From Deltaproteobacteria bacterium (GTDB lineage Bacteria > Myxococcota_A > UBA9160 > UBA4427), in assembly GCA_016713665.1 (NCBI GenBank), contig JADJOR010000001.1, positions 682,001 to 746,000 of the forward strand: a stretch of DNA of 64,000 bases. The letters run 5' to 3'. The position numbers and the translations under genes are program-made. A model generated the notes under the pieces. That model was not told where the DNA came from and searched no databases. It saw nothing but the letters and a program-made list of their open reading frames with translations. This document shows positions 18,916-27,323 of the stretch, in pieces (position 1 is the first letter of the stretch; each line of letters begins with the position of its first letter).

Positions 18916-18954
18916 GCCGCGCCTACTTGCGATGAGGCCGCGCCTACTTGCGAT
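18916..18954 (+). repeat. 18-base direct duplication at the 3' end of sat
   Basis: GCCGCGCCTACTTGCGAT occurs at 18916-18933 and 18937-18954, period 21. The second copy holds the last codons and stop of the ATP sulfurylase gene; the first is a duplicate just beyond its stop. Confidence 0.8.
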
Positions 18955-20209
18955 AGGCCTCGATCAGCACGTCCGAGGTCTCCGGCCGCATGATGCGGGG
19001 ATCCGGTCGCTCGCCGGCCTGCAGCTGCTCGCGAACCTTCGTCCCCGAGATCGAGTACGGCTTCTCGCCCTCGTGCCGGTCGGTCAGGTCGACCCGACCC
19101 ATGCTCTCGTAGAAGGCCGCGAAGCCGACCTTGCAGGGCTGGATGTGGAGCTCGCCCGGGAGCTTGTCGAAGATCTCGTGGGCATCGAAATCGCCCCAGA
19201 TCGCCTTGCCGTCCTCGAAGGGCGCATCGGCGTGCTTGCGACCGATCACGATGTCGGAGAAGCCGTAGTTCTGGCGGTAGATGCCGTGCATCACGGCCTC
19301 GCTCGGTCCGCCGTAGAACATCTTGATGTCGAGGCCGATCAGCTCGAAGACGTCCGAGATGTCCCAGCCCGCCTTCTTCCAGATCGACTCGTCCTTGTCG
19401 CCCTGGCCGAGCAGCCGCTCGCTGTGGAGCTTGCGGTAGCAGAGCATGCGGGTCGCGGCCGGGACGTCGTCGCCCTTGAGCTCGCCCATCAACGGGTTCA
19501 GCACGGCGCCGGCGAAGAAGCCCTGGGCCGTGAGCACCTCGACGCCGTACACGAGGGCGTACTCGTGGGCGCGGTGGAGCGGGTTGCGGGTCTGGAAGGC
19601 GAGCGCGCGCTCCCACTTCTTGTCCCGGATGAAGGTCCGGGTCATGCGCGGGGAGAGCATGAACTCGGCGTAGTCCTTCGGCAGGCGCTGGGGCAGCGCG
19701 CGGATCTCACCGCCGACGAGCTTCGTGCGCGCGTCGTTGTCGACGATCCGGCCGCCGGGATGATCGACCCGGTCGGTGCCGTAGATCGACTGGAGATAGG
19801 TCTTCTTGTCCCAGTCGAAGGTCTCGAGGTCGGAGAGGATCGCGACGATCTGACCGTCCTCGGTCTTGATCGCGCACGAGCCGCCCTTCTTCAGGCTCGC
19901 CGCCTCCGCATCGGTCACGGGCAGGCTGATCGGGATCGTCCAGGCGTACTTCTTCCCGTTCGAAAGGATCACCTTCTCCTGCAGCACCTTCGCGAACACG
20001 TCGCGCTTCATCGGCCCCGTCAGCGGCGAGAGCGCACCGTCGGCCAGGCGATGGACCGTCGAGAGATCGGCCGCCGTCACGCGGATCGCGGGCAGCGACG
20101 ACGCCTCGGCGAGGAAGGCCGCCTTGTGCTTGTAGGAAACGATCCGATCGACGGGCTCTTCGAGGCCGCCGTGGACGGGGACGAGATCGCGCTGGGTCGC
20201 CGGGCTCAT
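18944..20209 (-). CDS. sat: Sulfate adenylyltransferase (ATP sulfurylase)
   Basis: 421 residues, the single-subunit Sat type rather than CysDN. It forms APS and pyrophosphate from ATP and sulfate (or the reverse in sulfur oxidisers). The active-site motif is QTRNPLHRAHE, followed by AVLNPLMG and the later IVIGRKHAD region; the second conserved loop is usually GRDHAG, here GRKHAD. The N-terminal PUA-like part (LSTVHRLADGALSPLTGPM) is complete. AGAGAGGA lies 10 bases before ATG 20209. No APS reductase or APS kinase is nearby. Upstream on the same strand are a lipoprotein, a JAMM peptidase and an Rrf2 regulator. Confidence 0.93.
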   Translation of the reverse strand: MSPATQRDLVPVHGGLEEPVDRIVSYKHKAAFLAEASSLPAIRVTAADLSTVHRLADGALSPLTGPMKRDVFAKVLQEKVILSNGKKYAWTIPISLPVTDAEAASLKKGGSCAIKTEDGQIVAILSDLETFDWDKKTYLQSIYGTDRVDHPGGRIVDNDARTKLVGGEIRALPQRLPKDYAEFMLSPRMTRTFIRDKKWERALAFQTRNPLHRAHEYALVYGVEVLTAQGFFAGAVLNPLMGELKGDDVPAATRMLCYRKLHSERLLGQGDKDESIWKKAGWDISDVFELIGLDIKMFYGGPSEAVMHGIYRQNYGFSDIVIGRKHADAPFEDGKAIWGDFDAHEIFDKLPGELHIQPCKVGFAAFYESMGRVDLTDRHEGEKPYSISGTKVREQLQAGERPDPRIMRPETSDVLIEAYRK

Positions 20210-20253
20210 GGATTTTCGATCCTCTCTCTTGGCTGTCTTGCGCTCGATGGCTC

Positions 20254-20334
20254 GCGGGCGGGGGGGCCGGCGGGGGGGGAGGGAGGGGGGCCGGCCGGGG
20301 GGGGGGGGCGGTGGTTGGGGGGGGGGGGGGCCGC
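20254..20334. repeat. Poly-G low-complexity patch, probable assembly artefact
   Basis: About 80 bases made almost only of G runs (7 to 14 long) broken by CC, C, A or TT. Nothing else in the window looks like it. It lies between the end of the lipoprotein gene and the leader of sat. No-signal poly-G reads or a poorly closed gap could produce this; a real G-quadruplex-forming tract is the alternative. Adjacency of the two genes should be treated as uncertain. Confidence 0.7.
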
Positions 20335-21425
20335 ACGCGGGACGAAAACCAGACCGGGAACTCGCTCCAGCCGTCCTTCAACAGGACGCGCTCGGCCTTG
20401 CCGTCGAAGCGGCGAACGGCGAGATGGCGCTTCCCGTTCTCGACGACGATGAACGCGATGAATTCCCCGTCGGGCGAGACCGTGGGCATGCGCTCCTCGT
20501 CGGTTCCGGGATGGATGGCCACCCGGGCCGTTCCGTCGAGACGCATGCGCCGCAGTCGATAGCCCGCGGTGGACGTCGATGCAAATACGATCCACTCGCC
20601 GTCGGGGCTCAGCGCCGGCTCGCGACCCGAGAGGAGCAAACGCTCCTCGGACCCGGGCGCGAGCGCCCGGGTCGCGATGAACGAGTCGTACTGGGTCGGA
20701 CCGTCGCTGCGCGGGCGCGGGACCACCTGCTCGTAGACGATCCGGTCTCCGGCCGGTGTGAGGCGAAGCGTCCCCGGCGGCACCTTTTCGGCGACGGGGC
20801 GGCCCTCGACCTCGGCGGCTTCGCGCAGATGGACCGTGCTCTCGGCGGCTCCGATCGGCGAAGGGCGATGCAGCTCGAGGGTGACGAGGCGGTCTTCCGC
20901 GCCGTAGTCGCCGCGGGGATGCTCGTCGGGGCCGTGCGAGAGCGGGCGCAGATCGCGTCGGTCGAGATGGTATTCATAGAGCTGCTCGCGCTCGCCGCGG
21001 TGGGCCGAGGCGAAGAGCAGCCGGCGATGGTCGCGGGACCAGGCGAGGGGCCGCGCGTTGGGCGGTGCCGCCTCGAGGCGCTCGAGCTTTCCGGTCTTCG
21101 GCCAGTAGAGCATCAGGCGCCCGGGATTCTTCGCGAGCTGGGGCCCGAGCTGGACCGCCTCCTCCGCCCGCAGATGGGCGCGGATCTCGAGCTCCTGCTG
21201 GCCCTCGGGATCCTCCTTGCTCGGCGGAAGCGGCGGCAGCTCCGCGACCTTGCCGAAGGCGTCGCTCCGCTTCTGCGACGCCTTGTCGACCCAGTACATG
21301 AAGGCGATCGGCGCCTCGGGGAGCGTCTCGATCGCGACGCGCGACGACGCGCAGCCGAAGGCGGACGTCATCACCGCCGCCGCGAGGACCCATCCGATGG
21401 CGCGTCCTTGACTTCGCCCGAGCAT
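20331..21425 (-). CDS. TolB-like beta-propeller (PD40) lipoprotein, 3' end unresolved
   Basis: At least 364 residues. Begins MLGRSQGRAIGWVLAAAV and reaches a cysteine at TSAFGC, a probable lipobox for an envelope lipoprotein. GGGAGGA six bases upstream supports ATG 21425. The body contains TolB/PD40 blades: RPLAWSRDHRRLLFASA, PALSPDGEWIVFASTST and PTVSPDGEFIAFIVVENG. Translation then runs into a Pro-repeat from the poly-G patch (20254-20334) and onward without a stop inside sat, so the true C-terminus, probably just after SEFPVWF, is lost. Role unknown; PD40 propellers in the envelope usually bind proteins or glycans. Confidence 0.65.
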
Positions 21426-21477
21426 CGCTCGTCCTCCCTGTTCCCGGCCTTCCCTGGCCGTCACCCCCGACGGTCCT

Positions 21478-21990
21478 TCACGGTCGCGGCTCGAGCCGCC
21501 GTCCGACGAACGGGTTCTCCGCATGACCCGTCGGCTCGAAGCAACCGACCTCCTGAACCCTGTCCGCGAGCACCGAGACCACGATCTGGGCCGCCTCCGG
21601 AAACGGGAACAAAGGATGCGCGGCGAAGGCGAGATCGTCCTGGGACAGATAACAGCCCTGCCCGAAATGGGAGTGGTACACCGCGCTCACCGACTCGCTG
21701 CGCGTCTCCGCCTCGACGAGCGCCCGCAGATACTCGATCTCCGCCATGTAGTAGGCGTGGCGCGCGTCCTTCGGAAAGGCGACCGGATCTTCGACGTGCA
21801 TCTTGGTCATGACGTTCGTGATGCGCACCGCGCGCACGAAGCGCTCGTCGGCATTGCCGAGCACGAGCCCACAGCACTCCTCCGGCGCGACATCGAGCGC
21901 ATGCCGACAGATCTCGAGGAGGACTTCGCTCGCGACGAAGCGACTTCCCCGCTCCGGATCGAGTTCGACGCGTGCGACTGACAATTCCAT
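21478..21990 (-). CDS. JAB/JAMM zinc metallopeptidase (Mec-like)
   Basis: 170 residues with a complete JAMM motif: glutamate in PEECCGLVLG (37-38), H106-S-H108, then seven residues to S116-x-x-D119. Size and position of the motif fit the single-domain bacterial JAB peptidases such as Mec, which releases cysteine from the carrier CysO, and prokaryotic deubiquitinase-like enzymes; RadC-type helix-hairpin-helix is absent. It lies in one minus-strand group with ATP sulfurylase and an Rrf2 regulator, which favours a sulfur-carrier role. No ubiquitin-like carrier or cysteine synthase is visible here. Confidence 0.82.
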   Translation of the reverse strand: MELSVARVELDPERGSRFVASEVLLEICRHALDVAPEECCGLVLGNADERFVRAVRITNVMTKMHVEDPVAFPKDARHAYYMAEIEYLRALVEAETRSESVSAVYHSHFGQGCYLSQDDLAFAAHPLFPFPEAAQIVVSVLADRVQEVGCFEPTGHAENPFVGRRLEPRP

Positions 21991-22043
21991 CTCACGAGAG
22001 CCCGCGAGCGGGCCCCTTCACGCGGGGGGCGGAAGCGCCGCGG

Positions 22044-22049
22044 AGTCTA
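22044..22049 (-). promoter_or_regulatory. TAGACT box upstream of the JAMM gene
   Basis: TAGACT on the minus strand, 54 bases before ATG 21990. It matches the presumed -10 box seen at 5948. No convincing -35 is visible. Confidence 0.25.
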
Positions 22050-22125
22050 ATGGACGCGGTCGGCAGCCGCGACGGCGGGATCGCGGGCCGCCCGGCGCCG
22101 GCGCCCGATCGTCCGCCTGCGCCCT

Positions 22126-22602
22126 TCAGATCTCGTAGTCGAAGCGGCTGGGCAGATCCCGGACGACCGATCGCCGGACCGCCTCGCGGCAGACGTCCGC
22201 GACGCGGATCTCGCCGAGCAGCCCGGCGAACCGCTCGGCGAGGTCCTCCCAGAGGAAATCCGGCCGATGCACCGCCCCGCCGGCCTCCCCGTCGACGAAG
22301 CCCTCGGCGCCTTCGGGCCCATCCGGAAGCCCCTCGCCCACGATCGGTCCCTCGATCGCCTCGACGACCTCGCGCAGGCTGATCTCCGACGGCGGACGCG
22401 TCAGCAGGAACCCACCGCCGGGCCCGCGCTTGCCCGTCACGAGGCCCGCCCGGCGCAGGCGCTGGAAGATCTGCTCGAGGAACGCCCGGGGAATCCGCTG
22501 GCGCTCGCCGATGCGCCGGACGTGGACCGGCTCGCCCGCGCCGTTGTAGGCGAGATCGAAGATGCCGCAGAGCGCATACTGGACCTGGCGCGAGAGACGC
22601 AT
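22126..22602 (-). CDS. Rrf2-family transcriptional regulator
   Basis: 158 residues. Typical Rrf2 N-terminus MRLSRQVQYALCGIFDLAYN, winged helix with IPRAFLEQIFQRLRRAGLV and the wing GKRGPGGGFLLTRPPSEISL. The three-cysteine cluster that holds a 2Fe-2S centre in IscR and NsrR is missing, which places it nearer CymR-type regulators, some of which control cysteine synthesis. ATG 22602 is the family start; the frame is open further upstream. Position beside JAMM and sat supports a sulfur regulator. It diverges from the ABC-F gene, and 22603-22712 holds no clear promoter. Confidence 0.85.
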   Translation of the reverse strand: MRLSRQVQYALCGIFDLAYNGAGEPVHVRRIGERQRIPRAFLEQIFQRLRRAGLVTGKRGPGGGFLLTRPPSEISLREVVEAIEGPIVGEGLPDGPEGAEGFVDGEAGGAVHRPDFLWEDLAERFAGLLGEIRVADVCREAVRRSVVRDLPSRFDYEI

Positions 22603-22712
22603 CGGGTCCGCAGCATGCAGGACACACCCACGCGTCGCCAATCGCGCGACTTGCCGGCACCGGCCCCGACCGTCATGTTCTGGCGCCCCCGGGCCGCCGC
22701 CCCCCCAATCCA

Positions 22713-24725
22713 TTGGATCCCGCCGTGCTGCTGCGACTCGAAGAGCTCGAAAAAGCGATCGGCGACCGCGTGCTCTTCCGCGGCGTCTCGCTGGTGCTGC
22801 GCGCCGGCGATCGGATCGGCGTGGTCGGGCCGAATGGCGCGGGCAAGTCGACGCTCCTGCGCCTGATCCTCGGCGAGGAGCCCCAGGATGGCGGCGCGGT
22901 CCAGCGGCCGCGCACGACGCGCATCGGCATGCTGCGCCAGGAGATCGACCCGCGCGCGAGTCGCAGCGTGCGCGACGAAGCCCGCACCGCCTTCGCCGAG
23001 CTCGACGCCCTCGAGGCCGAGATCGCGGCCCTCGAGGGCGAGATGAGCCGCCGCGGCCACGACGGCGAGGCGATCTCGAGCGGGCTCGGCGAGCGCTACG
23101 ACGCCCTCGCGAGCCGCTACCGCCTCGCCGGCGGCTTCGAGCGCGACGCGCGGGTCGCGACGGTGCTCGCGGGGCTCGGCTTCGACGACGCGCGGGCCGA
23201 TCGGCCGCTCTCGAGCTTCAGCGGCGGCTGGCTCATGCGGGTCGAGCTCGCCAAGCTGCTGCTGGCGCGACCCGACGTCCTGCTCCTCGACGAGCCGACC
23301 AACCACCTCGACCTGCCCTCGATCCGCTTCTTCGAGGAGACGCTCGCCCGCTTTCCGGGCGCGGTCGTCGTCGTCTCCCACGACCGGACCTTCCTGCGCC
23401 GCCAGGCGAATCGCATCGTCGAGCTCGATGGCCATGGCGGCTTCGCCCTCTACGAGGGCAACTACGACACCTACCTCCGCGAGCGTGTCGGCCGGCGCGA
23501 GGAGCTGCTCGCGCGCAAGGCCAACCAGGACCGCCAGATCGCCGAGATGGAGCGCTTCGTCGAGCGCTTCCGCGCCCAGGCGACCAAGGCCCGCCAGGCC
23601 CAGAGCCGGCTCAAGGCCCTCGGGAAGATCGAGCGCATCGAGGTCGAGCCCGATCGCCGGAAATCGATCCGGCTGCGCCTCGCCGAGCCCGCGCGCTCGG
23701 GCGAGCGCGTATTGAGCCTGTCCGGGATCCACAAGCGCTATGGCGACGAGGTGATCTACGCGGGCGTCGACCTCGAGATCCTGCGCGGCGAGCGGGTGGC
23801 CCTCGCGGGTCCGAACGGGGCCGGCAAGTCGACGCTGCTGCGCATCGCCGCGGGCGCCCTGCCCTTCGATGCGGGCAGCCGCACCCTCGGCCACAACGTC
23901 GAGCTCGCCTACTTCGCGCAGCACCAGCTCGAGGCCCTCGACCCGGCCGCCTCGATCCTCGAGGACGTCGAGCGCAGCGCGCGCTTCGAGGACGTGCCCC
24001 GGATCCGCGGGCTGCTCGGCGCGCTGCTCTTCAGCGGCGACGACGTCGACAAGAAGATCGCCGTGCTCTCGGGCGGCGAGAAGGCGCGCGTCGCGCTGGC
24101 GAAGCTGCTGCTGCGGCCCGCGAACCTCCTGATCCTCGACGAGCCGACCAACCACCTGGACATCGAGGCCTGCGAGGTCCTCGAGGAGGCCTTCCAGCAT
24201 TTCGGGGGCACGATCCTGTTCGTCTCCCACGACCGATCGTTCATCAATGCCCTGGCCACGCGGGTCGTCGACGTCGACCACGGCCGCCTCGAGAGCCACC
24301 TCGGCAACTACGACGCCTATCTCGAGCGGATCGAGCGGGCGGAGAAGCGGCTCGGACAGCCGGGCGAAGACGGCTCGCCGCGCGTGGGCGTCGCCCGTGC
24401 GGGCTCCCCGGGCGCAGCGGCCGCTGCGGGCGCCGACGGCCTCCCCGCCGAGGGCGAGCGCAGCGACAAGCAGGACCGCCAGCTCGAGCGCGAGCGCAAG
24501 AAGGCTCGCGAGCGCGACGCACGCAAGCTCGAGAAGCTCGAGGCCCGGATCGCCGAGCAGGAGGGTCGCATCGAGGCTTTGAAGCAGTCCTTCGCCCTGC
24601 CCGAGGTCTACCAGGACTTCGAGCGCCTGCGCGTGCTGCAGGGGGAGCAGAGCGGACTCGAGGCCGAGCTCGAGGCGCTCTATCGCGAGTGGGAATCCCT
24701 GTCGGAGACCCTCTCGACGCCCTGA
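22713..24725 (+). CDS. ABC-F family ATPase (Uup/YheS-like)
   Basis: 670 residues, two ABC domains without membrane segments. Walker A GPNGAGKST in both (near 40 and 368), signatures SSFSGGW and LSGGEKARVALA, Walker B LLLDEPTNHLD and LILDEPTNHLD, and an inter-domain linker rich in Arg/Lys (FRAQATKARQAQSRLKAL). A C-terminal coiled coil (RQLERERKKARERDARKLEKL, near 590-625) fits Uup-type DNA/ribosome-binding tails. ABC-F proteins act on the ribosome. Start is TTG 22713 or, as likely, GTG 22725 (MLLRLEELEKAIG). Its 3' end overlaps the RNase R-like gene by 46 bases, tail to tail. Confidence 0.9.
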   Translation: MDPAVLLRLEELEKAIGDRVLFRGVSLVLRAGDRIGVVGPNGAGKSTLLRLILGEEPQDGGAVQRPRTTRIGMLRQEIDPRASRSVRDEARTAFAELDALEAEIAALEGEMSRRGHDGEAISSGLGERYDALASRYRLAGGFERDARVATVLAGLGFDDARADRPLSSFSGGWLMRVELAKLLLARPDVLLLDEPTNHLDLPSIRFFEETLARFPGAVVVVSHDRTFLRRQANRIVELDGHGGFALYEGNYDTYLRERVGRREELLARKANQDRQIAEMERFVERFRAQATKARQAQSRLKALGKIERIEVEPDRRKSIRLRLAEPARSGERVLSLSGIHKRYGDEVIYAGVDLEILRGERVALAGPNGAGKSTLLRIAAGALPFDAGSRTLGHNVELAYFAQHQLEALDPAASILEDVERSARFEDVPRIRGLLGALLFSGDDVDKKIAVLSGGEKARVALAKLLLRPANLLILDEPTNHLDIEACEVLEEAFQHFGGTILFVSHDRSFINALATRVVDVDHGRLESHLGNYDAYLERIERAEKRLGQPGEDGSPRVGVARAGSPGAAAAAGADGLPAEGERSDKQDRQLERERKKARERDARKLEKLEARIAEQEGRIEALKQSFALPEVYQDFERLRVLQGEQSGLEAELEALYREWESLSETLSTP

Positions 24726-27031
24726 AACGCGTCGCGCCCCCGGCGGCCGCGCGCCGAGCTCTCGAGCTCGAAGGCGACCCGGCCGCGATCGCCGTCGACG
24801 GAGAGCAGCCGCACGTCGAGGCGGCTGCCGATCTCGATCGGCCGAAGCGAGCCGGCCAGCACGAGGGTCTCCGCCTCGACGTCGAGCTCGAATCGCTGCC
24901 CGAGCGTTCGCAACGGGATGAGCCCGCTCGCCGCCGGACGCAGGCCGCGCACGAACAGGCCGTGCTCCGTCACGCCCGTCACCTCGACCTCGAAGCGCTC
25001 CCCCTCGCGTCCCTCGAGCAGCGCACAGCAGGCGAAGGCCGCGGCATCCCGCTCGGCCTCGGTCGCCACCCGCTCCCGGCCGGAGAGCCAGCTCGCGAGC
25101 CGCTCGAGCTCGCTCGCACGCGGACCCGCCGCGGCGTCTCGCGGTGCGGAATCGCGCGTCGGAGCATCGACCGGACGATCGGGGTCCTCGCGGCGGAGCC
25201 AGCGCTTCAGCACGCGGTGGACCGCGAGGTCCGCATAACGGCGGATCGGCGACGTGAAGTGGAGGTAGTGGTCGAACCGGAGCGCGAAATGGCCTCCCGA
25301 ACGCGCGGCATAACGCGCCTGGCTCATCGAACGCAGCGTCGCGAGGTGGATGCGCTCCTCGGACGGCAGACCGTGGACCCGGCGCAGCATCGCAGCGATC
25401 GCCCCGGGCTCCTCGAGCGGCGCCTCGACGACGAAGCCGTGACGCTCGAGCAGGCGGGCGAGCTCCTCGAGGCGACGCGGGTCGGGCGGCGGGTGGATGC
25501 GGTGGATGGCCTCGCGGTGGACCCGGTCGAGGGCGCTCGCGACGGCGCGGTTCGCCGCCAGCATCGCCTCCTCGACGAGGCCATGGGCGGGATTGCGCGT
25601 CCGCAGCCGGACGTCGACGACCCGCCCGTCGACGTCGACCTCGATCTCGACCTCCGGGAGCTCGAGCTCGATCGAGCCGGCCGCCCGGCGGGCCTCGCCG
25701 AGGCGCTCCGAAATCCGGGCGAGGCGCGTGAGCGAGTCGCGGAGCACGGGCGGTGTGCCCTCGTCGCCCGCCTCGCCCGTTCCATCGCTCGCGCGCCAGC
25801 GCGCGAGCCGCTCCGCCGCCTCTTCGTAGGCGAGCTTCGCCTGGCTGCGGATCACCGCCTCGTGGAAGCGCGACTCGACGACCTCGCCGCGTGCCGAGAG
25901 CCGCAGCTCGACCGCGAGCACGAGTCGATCCTCGCCCGGGCGCAGCGAGCACAGATCGCTCGAGAGCCGCTCGGGCAGCATCGGCGTCGCGCGATCCGGG
26001 AAGTAGAAGCTGTTGCCCCGTCGCCGCGCCTCCGCATCGACGAAGCCGCCCTCGACGACGAAATGGGCCACGTCCGCGATCGCGACCCAGAGCCGCTCCG
26101 CATAACGCGACCGCTCGTCGGCCGGCGCCGCCTCGGCGAAGAGCGCGTCGTCGTGATCCCGCGCCGAGGCGGGATCGATCGTGACGAAGGGCAGCGCCCG
26201 CAGGTCGAGGCGGCGGGCGAGCTCCGCCGGCGCGAGCGTCGACGGGAGCGCGTCGGCTTCGAGACCCGCGCGCCGCGAGAAGCTCTCCGGCAGGCGATAT
26301 TTCCACGCGATCGCCGCGTGATCCGCGTCGGGATGACCCGCCGGTCCGAGCACCGAGGCGATCCGGACGGGAAGCGACGCGCCCGCACCGCCCGCGCTCG
26401 ATCCGCGGCGGACGCGCCCGCTGCGCACCTTCTTCTTCCGACCCGAGTCGCCCTCGCGCTCCGGCACGACGACCACGCGATCGCCCTCGCGGGCCCGATC
26501 GCGCTCGCGCGCCGCGAGCTCGAAGGCGGGCAGCTCGACCCCCCCGAACGGCACGAGACGCAGCCCCGAACCGACCCGCCGCAGGGTGCAGACCCAGCGC
26601 TCGCGCTCGTCCTCGAGGACGCGCAGCAGGACACCCTCCCGTCGACCGCCCCCGAGCAGGGGCTCGAAGCGGATGCGCGCGCCCAGCCCGACCGCCTCGC
26701 CGAGGCAATCGACCTGCCAGCGGGTGCGCGTCTCGTCTTCGACCTCGATGCGCTGGCCCTGGCTCGCGATCTCGTGGATCGCGACGACCCGTGCATCGAG
26801 GGGGCGGAGCGGTCTTCGCCCCGCGGCGGGCGGCCCGGACACGCCCGATCGGTCCGCGGAACGCGCAGCGCCCCCACCACGTCGCTCGGCCCCGGCCTTC
26901 GATCCGCCCGCGGCGGCGTGGCCGGCCGCTCGCTCGCGCCGCCCCGCCCGCCCGAGGCGACCTTTCGAAGCTTTTCCGCCGCGACCTCCCGACCCGCCGC
27001 GGCGGCCATCCGATCCCGATCGCTTGACCAA
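24680..27031 (-). CDS. rnr: RNase R/II-family 3'-5' exoribonuclease
   Basis: 783 residues. A Gly/Arg/Lys-rich head (1-80) is followed by cold-shock-like domains, then the RNB catalytic domain with the metal-binding aspartates in TIDPASARDHDDALFAE and the HFTSPIRRYADL segment, and a C-terminal S1 domain (RFEVEVTGVTEHGLFVRGL). This degrades structured RNA processively. TTG 27031 is chosen because GAGG lies six bases upstream and the frame above it runs into the tRNA-Leu region. RNase R fits the domain set; the basic head is longer than usual and the basic tail shorter. Confidence 0.87.
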   Translation of the reverse strand: MVKRSGSDGRRGGSGGRGGKASKGRLGRAGRRERAAGHAAAGGSKAGAERRGGGAARSADRSGVSGPPAAGRRPLRPLDARVVAIHEIASQGQRIEVEDETRTRWQVDCLGEAVGLGARIRFEPLLGGGRREGVLLRVLEDERERWVCTLRRVGSGLRLVPFGGVELPAFELAARERDRAREGDRVVVVPEREGDSGRKKKVRSGRVRRGSSAGGAGASLPVRIASVLGPAGHPDADHAAIAWKYRLPESFSRRAGLEADALPSTLAPAELARRLDLRALPFVTIDPASARDHDDALFAEAAPADERSRYAERLWVAIADVAHFVVEGGFVDAEARRRGNSFYFPDRATPMLPERLSSDLCSLRPGEDRLVLAVELRLSARGEVVESRFHEAVIRSQAKLAYEEAAERLARWRASDGTGEAGDEGTPPVLRDSLTRLARISERLGEARRAAGSIELELPEVEIEVDVDGRVVDVRLRTRNPAHGLVEEAMLAANRAVASALDRVHREAIHRIHPPPDPRRLEELARLLERHGFVVEAPLEEPGAIAAMLRRVHGLPSEERIHLATLRSMSQARYAARSGGHFALRFDHYLHFTSPIRRYADLAVHRVLKRWLRREDPDRPVDAPTRDSAPRDAAAGPRASELERLASWLSGRERVATEAERDAAAFACCALLEGREGERFEVEVTGVTEHGLFVRGLRPAASGLIPLRTLGQRFELDVEAETLVLAGSLRPIEIGSRLDVRLLSVDGDRGRVAFELESSARGRRGRDAFQGVERVSDRDSHSR

Positions 27032-27063
27032 ATCCCACCTCGGAGCGACGAGCCCTTTCGGGT

Positions 27064-27092
27064 TTGACGCGTTCGCGCGATCACCGTAATCT
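27064..27092 (+). promoter_or_regulatory. Promoter of tRNA-Leu(CAG)
   Basis: TTGACG (27064-27069), 17-base spacer, TAATCT (27087-27092). A start point near 27099 lies only a few bases before the mature tRNA, as expected for a single tRNA unit. Confidence 0.5.
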
Positions 27093-27102
27093 GCCGCCCG
27101 CT

Positions 27103-27189
27103 GCCCGGGTGGCGGAATTGGTAGACGCGCTGGACTCAGAATCCAGTGTTTGAAAAGACGTGCTGGTTCGACTCCAGTCCCGGGCACCA
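27103..27189 (+). tRNA. tRNA-Leu (anticodon CAG)
   Basis: 87 nt including encoded CCA. Acceptor stem GCCCGGG (27103-27109) pairs with CCCGGGC (27179-27185). Anticodon stem CTGGA/TCCAG surrounds loop CTCAGAA with anticodon CAG at 27137-27139. A long variable arm, the GGTTCGACTCC T-arm and AATTGGTAGACGC D-loop are typical of class II leucine tRNA. It reads CUG, the dominant leucine codon at this GC content. Confidence 0.96.
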
Positions 27190-27233
27190 CACCCCTTACC
27201 TTACTCGGCTTTCGAGCGGTTCCTTCGGCGGAC

Positions 27234-27261
27234 CGGCTCCCCGCGCCTGCGGCGGGAGCCG
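27234..27261 (+). terminator. GC hairpin downstream of tRNA-Leu
   Basis: CGGCTCCC (27234-27241) and GGGAGCCG (27254-27261) form a perfect 8-bp stem around a 12-base loop. No T run follows, so intrinsic termination is doubtful; a processing or Rho-related role is possible. Confidence 0.3.
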
Positions 27262-27323
27262 CCCCGGCCGGTCGGTGACCCGCGCGCTCCCGCGTGGACC
27301 CGCTCGCTCGCTAGAGTCGGGCG

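Noticed and set aside
21478..21990. RadC-type DNA repair protein.
   Set aside because: RadC has an N-terminal helix-hairpin-helix and a different motif context; this is a single-domain JAMM peptidase.
22437..27067. Open frames of about 1500 codons on both strands across the ABC-F and RNase R genes.
   Set aside because: Very high GC removes stop codons from shadow frames. These have no domain signatures and contradict the conserved genes in other frames.
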